A model generated the notes under the pieces. The model saw nothing but the letters and a program-made list of their open reading frames with translations. It did no database searches and was not told where the DNA came from. A DNA stretch of 6,859 nt from Bacillota bacterium (GTDB lineage Bacteria > Bacillota > Clostridia > Peptostreptococcales > Anaerovoracaceae): the NCBI GenBank assembly GCA_017515765.1, contig JAFWFF010000046.1, forward strand, positions 1 to 6,859. The letters run 5' to 3'. The position numbers were made by a program, and so were the translations under genes. Below, piece by piece: positions 1 to 5,888 of the stretch. The first letter of the stretch is position 1. Each line of letters starts with the position of its first letter.

Positions 1-50
1 AGGCGCCCTTTCGGATAACAGAGTTTTTAAAAGTTTAAACGCTTATGAAA

Positions 51-55
51 AGGAG
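51..55 (+). promoter_or_regulatory. Ribosome binding site of ord (decides start)
   Basis: AGGAG lies 7 nt before the ATG at 63. An in-frame ATG at 45 would place this site inside the coding region and has no comparable site of its own, so 63 is the better start. The leader at 1-50 is AT-rich around 21-40. I see no promoter in it that I would defend, and the start of the transcript is probably outside the window. Confidence 0.75.
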
Positions 56-62
56 AGAAAAC

Positions 63-1121
63 ATGGAAAACGTAAAAGTAATCATTTGGGGACTCGGCGC
101 CATGGGCGGCGGAATGGCCGACATGATCCTTCAGAAGAAGGGTATCGAGATCGTCGGAGTAGCCGGCCGCGGCAAGAAGATCGGAACCTCGATGTATGAC
201 TACATCAAGACCGAGAGAGGCGACCGCCCGGATGTCATCATCCAGGCCGCTGAAGATGTCATCAAGCCTGGCGCCGCTGACATCGTCCTTCTCTGCACCG
301 ATTCCTTCACCAAGAACGCGTTCCCGCGCCTCAAGTTCATCCTTGAGCAGGGCATCAACGTCATCACCTCCGCTGAGGAGATGTGCTACCCCGCAGCTCA
401 GAACCCCGAGCTCGCCAAAGAGCTTGACGAGCTCGCGAAGGCCAACGGCGTCTCCGTTCTCGGAACCGGCATCAACCCCGGCCACATCATGGACTCCCTG
501 GTACTCATCATGACCGGCTGCATGGTCGACGTTGAAGAGATCACATCCAGAAGAGTCAACTCCCTCTCCCCCTTCGGTCCCGCCGTTATGGAAGAGCAGG
601 GCATCGGCATCAGCGTAGAAGAGTTCCTGGCCAGAAGAGACAATCATACGATGGCAGGACACGTCGGCTTTGCTGAATCCGTCGGCATGATGGCAGCAGG
701 CCTCGGCCTTGAAGTCGCAGATTTCAAGCAGGGCATGGAGCCGATCGTCACAGACGTCGACAGAAAGAGCCCCTATGGATTCGCCGCTGCCGGAACATGC
801 GCCGGCGTCGCGATGAAGGCTGAAGCGGTCCTCTCCAACGGAATGAAGGTCCACATGGATCACCCGCAGCAGATCGAGCCGGAGCAGGTCGGCGTGACCA
901 CCGGTGACTACGTCATCATCAAGGGAACCCCGAGCGTCAACATGCTGAACAGCCCCGAGGTCGAAGGCGGACTCGGAACCATCGCGATGTGCGTCAACAT
1001 GATCCCGCAGGTCATCAACGCCGATCCGGGCCTTGTGACCATGATCGACCTCCCGCTCCCCAGAGCCCTTATGGGAGACGTCAGAAACAGGATCAAAGAA
1101 GACAAGAAGATCGTGAAATAA
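63..1121 (+). CDS. ord: 2,4-diaminopentanoate dehydrogenase (Ord)
   Basis: Predicted cytosolic NAD(P)-dependent dehydrogenase of ornithine fermentation. It oxidatively deaminates 2,4-diaminopentanoate, the OraSE product, to 2-amino-4-oxopentanoate, the OrtAB substrate. The 352-residue protein opens with a beta strand and a Rossmann dinucleotide-binding loop GLGAMG (residues 10-15, GxGxxG). A second glycine-rich segment, GTGINPG (134-140), begins the C-terminal catalytic half, as in the DapB-like dehydrogenase fold. The start at 63 is chosen for its AGGAG at 51-55; the ATG at 45 would add six basic residues before the strand. The gene ends in TAA and is separated from ortA by 80 nt holding a hairpin. 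Identification rests on overall sequence plus the diagnostic ort/ora neighbours; a different DapB-fold amino acid dehydrogenase is unlikely here. Confidence 0.93.
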   Translation: MENVKVIIWGLGAMGGGMADMILQKKGIEIVGVAGRGKKIGTSMYDYIKTERGDRPDVIIQAAEDVIKPGAADIVLLCTDSFTKNAFPRLKFILEQGINVITSAEEMCYPAAQNPELAKELDELAKANGVSVLGTGINPGHIMDSLVLIMTGCMVDVEEITSRRVNSLSPFGPAVMEEQGIGISVEEFLARRDNHTMAGHVGFAESVGMMAAGLGLEVADFKQGMEPIVTDVDRKSPYGFAAAGTCAGVAMKAEAVLSNGMKVHMDHPQQIEPEQVGVTTGDYVIIKGTPSVNMLNSPEVEGGLGTIAMCVNMIPQVINADPGLVTMIDLPLPRALMGDVRNRIKEDKKIVK

Positions 1122-1148
1122 GATCCGCCCGTCAATCGTGAACAAAGC

Positions 1149-1178
1149 GGGACGCCCCGGCCTCACGCCGGGCGTCCC
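1149..1178 (+). terminator. GC-rich intercistronic hairpin between ord and ortA
   Basis: A 9-bp perfect stem, GGGACGCCC (1149-1157) with GGGCGTCCC (1170-1178), continues after a one-base bulge into GGC (1159-1161) with GCC (1167-1169) around a 5-nt loop. No T-tract follows, and the ortA ribosome binding site starts 13 nt later. It is therefore more likely a partial terminator, an mRNA stability or processing element, or a translational spacer than a full terminator. The structure is seen in the sequence; its role is inferred. Confidence 0.6.
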
Positions 1179-1201
1179 TGCCATCCATCAAGGAGGAAAT
1201 A

Positions 1202-1501
1202 ATGGTTAAAAAAGGAGAATGGGTACGCATCCACAGCATCGTACTCAAGGCAGAGGAGAGAACAGCCAAACTGCCGGAAGATACCAAGCACTGCGACCTT
1301 GAGATGTGGACAAAGGGATTCCTGCTTCAGGACGCCGAGATAGGCGACGAAGTAGAGGTCGAGACCGCTGTCGGCCGCAAAGCCAAAGGCACCCTCGTCG
1401 AGGTACATCCGTATTACACTCACAGCTACGGGGAATTCGTTCCCGAGATCCTCGAGATCGACAGAAAGCTGAACGAGATCATGGACGGAGGTGACAGATA
1501 A
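1202..1501 (+). CDS. ortA: 2-amino-4-ketopentanoate thiolase, alpha subunit (OrtA)
   Basis: Small subunit (99 residues) of the two-subunit thiolase that cleaves 2-amino-4-oxopentanoate with CoA to alanine and acetyl-CoA, the step that yields acetyl-CoA from ornithine. The protein is short, charged and soluble, with no signal peptide or membrane segment. It has a central stretch with alternating acidic and hydrophobic residues (IGDEVEVET) and a conserved-looking HPYYTHSYGEFVPE segment near residues 69-82. I see no catalytic motif of its own; the PLP site is in OrtB. AGGAGG at 1191-1196, 5 nt before the ATG, is the best ribosome binding site in the window. The TAA stop overlaps the ATG of ortB by one base (TAATG), so translation of the two subunits is probably coupled. 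The call depends on length, sequence and the adjacent ortB. Confidence 0.9.
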   Translation: MVKKGEWVRIHSIVLKAEERTAKLPEDTKHCDLEMWTKGFLLQDAEIGDEVEVETAVGRKAKGTLVEVHPYYTHSYGEFVPEILEIDRKLNEIMDGGDR

Positions 1502-2907
1502 TGGCACTGGCAACAGATTACAAGTCCGTAATGGCAAGATCCAACGAGATCATGAAGAAAGCCCTCGGGATCGACTACACAGAGTTCGAGTCCGGTTCCG
1601 TCGCTTTTGATTACGAAGCCCTGCTTAGAGCGCCCGGCTACTCCCTGGAGGAAGTCCAGAAGATCCAGGCCGCTTACGGAGTGGGCAACACCCCGCTGCT
1701 CGAGCTGAGACATCTGTCCGAGCTGTCCAGAAGATACGCTAAGCCCGGATACGGCGCCCGCATCTTCACCAAGGACGAAGCAGCCAACGCGTCCGGAAGC
1801 TTCAAGGCCCGCCGCGCCGCAGTCGTCGTGGCCCACGCCAAGAAGCTCGGATACAAGGGCGTAATGGCAGCCACTTCCGGAAACTACGGCGCAGCCGTCG
1901 CTTCCCAGGCAGCCATGCACGGCCTCAAGTGCATAATCCTCCAGGAGTGCTATGACTCCAAGGGAGTAGGCCAGCCCGAGATCATCGAGAAAGCCAGGAA
2001 GTGCGAAGCCTTCGGCGCCGAAGTCATCCAGATGACCGTAGGCCCCGAGCTCTTCTACAAATTCCTCCTGGTGCTCGAGGAGACCGGTTATTTCAACGCT
2101 TCCCTCTATTCCCCGTTCGGCATCGTCGGAACGTAGACCCTGGGATATGAGATCGCCATGCAGTGCCGCGAGAAGGTCGGCAAAGACCCCGAAGTGGTCG
2201 TCAGCACCAACGCGGGCGGCGGCATCCTGACCGGTACCGCGAGAGGCCTTCTGAAGGCCGGCGCGGTCGACACGAAGAATATCGCTGCTTCCATCGACCT
2301 TTCCGGACTTTCCATGGCTTCCGACACCCAGTTCAACAAGAAGTCCTGCACCACGGGCCACACCGGGTTCGGCGTGCCCTACTCCACGGATCCGGACCAC
2401 TCCGACGTTCCGAGGAGCGCAGCCAGACCTCTCCGCTACATCGACCGCTATGTGACCGTTACCCAGGGTGACGTAATGTACGCCACCGAGCTCCTTGCCC
2501 ACCTGGAAGGCATCGAGAGAGGACCTGCCGGCAATACCGCCCTGGCAGCCGCCTTTGCCCTTGCCCAGGAGATGCCCGAGGACGCCGTCATCGTAGCGAG
2601 CGAGACCGAGTACACCGGAGCAGGCAAGCACATCCAGCCGCAGCTGGCCTTCGCCAGACAGAACGGCATCGACATCAGATTCGGCGATCCCGACACCGAG
2701 GACAAGCCCGGCGTTAACCTGATCCTGCCCAAGGATCCGAGCTTCCTCGGAGTCAAAGAAGCCGACCTCAGACACTTCAAGCAGTCCAGGATCAGAAAGG
2801 CCATGGAGAAGTCCGGAGTGGCTACACCGAACGATGATGACCTGAAGTTCCTTGCCGAGGAAGTAAGAGAGGACGTGGCTTTCGTCAAGGAGACCCTCGG
2901 TCTGTAA
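1501..2907 (+). CDS. ortB: 2-amino-4-ketopentanoate thiolase, beta subunit (OrtB), with in-frame TAG at codon 212
   Basis: PLP-dependent catalytic subunit of the thiolase, a fold-type II enzyme resembling threonine synthase. The full frame gives 468 residues, including the residue at the TAG. The N-terminal part has the Schiff-base lysine in SGSFKAR (Lys102) and the substrate/cofactor loop SGNYG (126-130). The part after the TAG has the glycine-rich phosphate-binding loop GGGILTG (239-245). Both halves are therefore needed for one active site. The TAG at 2134-2136 sits in GIVGT-stop-TLGYEIA, a segment that resembles the GQKTIAFEI stretch of threonine synthases, where the matching residue would be Lys; that alignment is from memory. 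The frame is otherwise open to TAA at 2905-2907. The first ATG after the TAG (2158) has no ribosome binding site and would leave a fragment lacking Lys102. Read conservatively, it is a nonsense-broken gene; I favour readthrough or recoding. Confidence 0.9.
2134..2136 (+). other. In-frame TAG codon inside ortB (possible recoded UAG)
   Basis: Codon 212 of ortB is TAG (ACG TAG ACC). It falls between the two halves of the PLP domain, and the homologous reading frame resumes in the very next codon. One-base neighbours of this codon include AAG (Lys), GAG (Glu), CAG (Gln) and TAC/TAT (Tyr). A single substitution or base-call error could therefore also create it. Confidence 0.85.
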
Positions 2908-2912
2908 TATGG

Positions 2913-2961
2913 ATCAAAGCGGCCGCCCGTCCGCTAAAAGCGGGCGGCCGCAGCCTTTGAT
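2913..2961 (+). terminator. Strong intercistronic hairpin between ortB and oraS
   Basis: An 11-bp perfect GC stem, GCGGCCGCCCG (2919-2929) with CGGGCGGCCGC (2941-2951), encloses an 11-nt loop. A further 6 bp pair outside it, ATCAAA (2913-2918) with TTTGAT (2956-2961), across a 4-nt bulge. A smaller GC hairpin, CCCGC/GCGGG (2976-2988), follows. No U-run is present. The 107-nt gap between ortB and oraS is mostly this structure plus a purine-rich leader. It probably attenuates transcription, or marks a processing or stability point that sets different levels for the thiolase and mutase segments; this role is inference. Confidence 0.65.
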
Positions 2962-3014
2962 GCCCGGACGGACCGCCCGCGCGGCGGGACCGGAAGAGAA
3001 AGAGAAGAAAAAGA

Positions 3015-3380
3015 ATGATAAGAGAAGACGATTTTGCGGAAAGAAGAAAACACATTGCCGATCTTTCCGACGAGGAACTGTACAACAGGTTCTGGGAGCT
3101 CACGGCCCAGGTCGTGGACCCGCTCCTGGAGCTCGGCTACAAGAACACCACGCCTTCCGTAGAAAGAGCTGTCCTTCTGAGAATGGGAGTCTCCTCCCTC
3201 GACACTCAGAAGATCGTCCAGGGCTGCATGGATAACGGCCTCATGGGACACGGCGCGGGACACGTGGTCTACAAGATCTCCAAGATGAAAGACATCTCCA
3301 TCAGAGAAGCCAGCGAGAGACTTGCCAAGGGCGAATTCTGGGAAGACGCGGTCGCGGCGTTCAGGAAGGAGGCGAAGTAA
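3015..3380 (+). CDS. oraS: D-ornithine 4,5-aminomutase, small subunit (OraS)
   Basis: Small subunit of the adenosylcobalamin/PLP-dependent mutase that moves the terminal amino group of D-ornithine to C4, forming 2,4-diaminopentanoate. The 121-residue protein matches the length I recall for the C. sticklandii subunit. It is largely helical and charged, with no secretion signal. A segment near residues 76-90 (DNGLMGHGAGHVVYK) looks like the family's conserved core. OraS has no catalytic cofactor site of its own and is thought to complete and stabilise the OraE complex. The start at 3015 is preceded only by a purine-rich stretch (GAAGAGAAAGAGAAGAAA), with no canonical GGAGG, so initiation may be weaker than for ortA or oraE. 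The TAA at 3378-3380 is one base before the oraE ATG, and the oraE ribosome binding site lies inside the end of oraS. Confidence 0.92.
   Translation: MIREDDFAERRKHIADLSDEELYNRFWELTAQVVDPLLELGYKNTTPSVERAVLLRMGVSSLDTQKIVQGCMDNGLMGHGAGHVVYKISKMKDISIREASERLAKGEFWEDAVAAFRKEAK
3366..3372 (+). promoter_or_regulatory. Ribosome binding site of oraE (decides start)
   Basis: AAGGAGG within the last codons of oraS lies 9 nt before the ATG at 3382. It supports 3382 rather than the upstream in-frame ATG at 3322, which is buried in oraS, or the ATG at 3391. Confidence 0.75.
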
Positions 3381-3381
3381 C

Positions 3382-5643
3382 ATGGCAGACATGGTACTTA
3401 AGCACAACGAGAAGCTCGACGTCCGCGAGATCCTGAAGGACCTGGACAAATACGAGCCCAGAAGAAGAGGCTGGCACTGGAGAGAGCCGGCACCGGATCT
3501 CCAGATGGGCCCCTTCACCTATAAAGACTGCTCCAAGCCCCTGAAGCAGAGCGTGGGACTTCCCCCGGCAAAGTTCTTCGGCGGCATCGATCCCCAGCCC
3601 CTCCCCGTGATCACCACAGAGATCGCGTCCGGACGCTTTGAGGACGATATCAGGAGAATGAGGATGGCCGCATGGCACGGCGCAGACCACATCATGGTCA
3701 TCAGACATATGGGACAGTCCCATATCGACGGCCTGATGGAAGGCACCCCGCAGGGTATCGGCGGCATCCCCGTAACCCGCAAGCAGGTCAGAGCTCAGAG
3801 GAAGGCCCTCGACCTCATCGAGGATGAAGTCGGCCGTCCGATCAACTACCACTCCTACGTCTCCGGCGTAGCCGGTCCGGACGTAGCCGTAATGTTCGCC
3901 GAGGAAGGCATCAACGGCGCCCACCAGGATCCCCAGTACAACGTTCTCTACAGAGACATCAACTGCGTAAGATCCTTTGTTGACGCCTGCGAGTCCAAGA
4001 AGGTCATGGCGTGGGCGGACATCCTCCAGATCGACGGAGCCCACAACGCCAACGCGACCGCGAGAGAAGCCTGGAAGGTAATGCCTGAGCTCATCGTTCA
4101 GCACGCCATCAACGCTCTCTTTTCCGAGAAGGTCGGCATCAAGCCGGAGAACATCTCCCTCTCCACCGTACCTCCTTCGGCGACGCCCGCTCCCTGCATG
4201 CACCTGGACCTCCCGTATGCGGTAGCGCTCCGCGAAATCTGCGGAAGATACAAGATGAGAGCACAGCAGAACACCAAGTACATCTGCTCCTCCGTAAGAG
4301 AAGCGACCGTCACCCACGTTCTGAACATGTTCATATCCAAGCTCACCAGCGCAGACATCCAGTCCACCATCACGCCTGACGAGGGCCGTAACGTTCCGTG
4401 GCATATCTACAACATGGAAGCGTGCGACAACGCCAAGCAGGCTCTGATCGGAATGGACGGCCTGATGGAGATGGTCGAGCTCAAGAAGGACGGATATCTC
4501 AGAGAAGAAGCCCGCGACATCAAAGAGAGAGCTCTGCTCTTCATGGAAGAGATCGTAGAGGTCGGCGGATACTTCAACGCCGTTCAGGAAGGCTTCTTCG
4601 TCGACTCCGCCAAATACCCCGCCAGAAACGGTGACGGCATCGCCCGTAAGATCGAGGGCGGCGTAGGCTACGGCTTCATCTTTGAGAGAGAAGAAGACTA
4701 CATGGCTTCGGTAACCGCACACTACGGCTACAACAACGTAGCTCAGTACGGCGGCGATCCCGAGAACCCCTCCGCTCTGATCGGCGGCTGCACCTTCGAA
4801 GACAGGAGCTAGATCGTCTACATCGACGAGATCGACCCGAACGACGAAGACTGCGTCAACGTCCGTCTCGAGAAGGTAAAGAAATACCTCGACGGCGAAG
4901 CGATCAAGCCCGAGATGGAGTGGTGCGGAGACGGCGTCGTCCTCATCACCATGATGGTTCCCGCGAACGTCAGGACCGCTGAGGCCGTGGCGCTTGAGAT
5001 CGGCCGCAAGATGGGCCTCGAGAGCCCCGAAGTGACGAGCAAAGAGGTCATGCAGGAGGCTGAGGGCACCCGCATCGAGATGAAGGGCAAAGTGCCCTGG
5101 GACGTCGATCCCTCCGGACTCGAGATCCCGCCCGAGCCGCATCATCTGCCGGACGAGATCCTCTACAAGGAATTCAAGGATCATCCGATGGTAGTCGTCT
5201 GCGGAACGGTCGGCGAGGACGAGCACTCCGTAGGACTCCGCGAGATCATCAACATCAAGCACGGCGGCATCGAGAAGTGGGGCATCAAAGTCAACTATCT
5301 CGGAACCTCCGTACCCGTTGAGAAGCTGGTCGACGCGGCCATCGAGCTGAACGCCAACGCCATCATGGCCTCCACCATCATCTCCCACGACAATATCCAC
5401 TACAAGAACATGAAGAGGATCAACGATCTCTGCGTGGAAAAGGGTATCAGGGACAAGGTCATAATCGCCGCAGGCGGAACACAGGTGGTTCCGGAGGACG
5501 CGAGAAAGACCGGCATCGATGAGGGCTTCGGACGTGATTCCCACGGTATCGACGTCGCCACCTTCCTCTGCGAAGAGGCGATGAGACGCCGCGGCGAGCT
5601 CGAGCCGGGCGAGAAGGCCGATGAGAAATTCCCCGTTAAGTAG
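3382..5643 (+). CDS. oraE: D-ornithine 4,5-aminomutase, large subunit (OraE), with in-frame TAG at codon 477
   Basis: Catalytic subunit binding adenosylcobalamin and PLP. The full frame gives 753 residues, counting the one at the TAG. Residues 1 to about 476 form the TIM-barrel part; after a linker, the C-terminal cobalamin-binding Rossmann domain carries DEHSVG (613-618, the DxHxxG motif with His615 as cobalt ligand). Lys626 (INIK) is 11 residues after that His, exactly the spacing of the axial His618 and PLP lysine Lys629 known in the C. sticklandii enzyme. Ser643 and the Gly698-Gly699 pair fit the rest of the B12 motif. The TAG at 4810-4812 separates the barrel from the whole cofactor domain, so truncation would abolish activity. 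The next ATG (4915) lacks a ribosome binding site. The annotated end is TAG 5641-5643 inside an inverted repeat; if UAG is sense, the frame runs to TGA 5698-5700. Confidence 0.93.
4810..4812 (+). other. In-frame TAG codon inside oraE (possible recoded UAG)
   Basis: Codon 477 of oraE is TAG (AGC TAG ATC), between GGCTFEDRS and IVYIDEIDPND. It lies at the inferred linker between the TIM barrel and the cobalamin-binding domain, so the residue is probably not catalytic. The homologous frame continues directly after it for about 276 codons with no other stop. Confidence 0.85.
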
Positions 5644-5854
5644 ATCTTGATGATCAAAGAGCTGAATGCGGCGCCGCAGCTTGTCCTCGAATTGCGGTGA
5701 TCACCACGGACAACGTCGCAGACTTTAGGGAGCCTGCCGAAAAACGGCAGGCTCCTGCTAAAGCCTTCGCTCCGCCGACCTGTGATCACAGGCAATTCTG
5801 TGGAATTGCTCCGGCACTCGCTTTCAGCTCTTTATATTAAGATCCGCTTAACGG
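5633..5854 (+). repeat. 222-bp imperfect inverted repeat between oraE and the MutL-like gene
   Basis: The outer ends pair as CCGTTAAGTAGATCTT (5633-5648) with the complement of AAGATCCGCTTAACGG (5839-5854), 14 of 16 matching. Next, AAAGAGCTGAATGCG (5656-5670) pairs with CGCTTTCAGCTCTTT (5819-5833), 14 of 15. Then GAATTGC plus TGATCAC (5689-5704) pairs with the segment at 5782-5798. The centre holds a separate hairpin. The arms are about 72 nt with small gaps, so the whole region can fold as one long hairpin. The last codons and TAG stop of oraE lie in the left arm. No transposase is visible. It could be a MITE-like or REP-like repeat or a structured RNA; copy number elsewhere in the genome would decide. 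Apart from this element, 5644-5888 shows no gene. Confidence 0.7.
5723..5763 (+). terminator. Terminator-like hairpin after oraE
   Basis: An 11-bp perfect stem, GGAGCCTGCCG (5729-5739) with CGGCAGGCTCC (5745-5755), has an A5 loop. It is extended by CTTTAG (5723-5728) pairing with CTAAAG (5758-5763) across a 2-nt bulge. It is the most stable-looking compact hairpin in the window and lies at the centre of the larger inverted repeat. There is no following T-tract, so strong rho-independent termination is uncertain; partial termination before the MutL-like gene is plausible. Confidence 0.65.
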
Positions 5855-5888
5855 AGCATGCAAGTTTTGATCAGGAAAGGAAAGCAGG

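Noticed and set aside
33..40. Palindrome GTTTAAAC in the ord leader as an operator
   Set aside because: An 8-nt AT-rich palindrome alone is too short and common, with no second half-site or recognisable regulator motif nearby.
2158..2907. A separate gene starting at ATG 2158
   Set aside because: There is no ribosome binding site before it, and the sequence is the C-terminal half of OrtB in the same frame, continuing conserved sequence that already begins right after the TAG and upstream of this ATG.
4814..4829. Small stem just after the oraE TAG (TCGTC/GACGA, 6-nt loop) as a PYLIS- or SECIS-like recoding signal
   Set aside because: It is only 5 bp, sits in coding sequence that looks protein-constrained, and has no counterpart after the ortB TAG. 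A chance stem is more likely.
3361..5544. A 727-codon open frame on the minus strand opposite oraE, and similar long antisense frames opposite ord (27-1184) and ortB (1426-2775)
   Set aside because: Each is in exact codon register with the sense gene, so it stays open only because the GC-rich sense gene avoids TTA, CTA and TCA codons. The translations show no recognisable domain, and the sense proteins are clearly real.
4915..5643. A separate cobalamin-binding protein starting at ATG 4915, as in mutases with split B12 subunits
   Set aside because: Split B12 subunits exist in other aminomutases, but here about 34 codons of OraE-like sequence lie between the TAG and this ATG, and no ribosome binding site precedes it. 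OraE is normally one chain.
5806..5838. Possible promoter for the MutL-like gene (TTGCTC then TATATT)
   Set aside because: The spacing between the boxes is 21 nt and the -35 match is poor. The AT-rich box is also part of the inverted-repeat arm.
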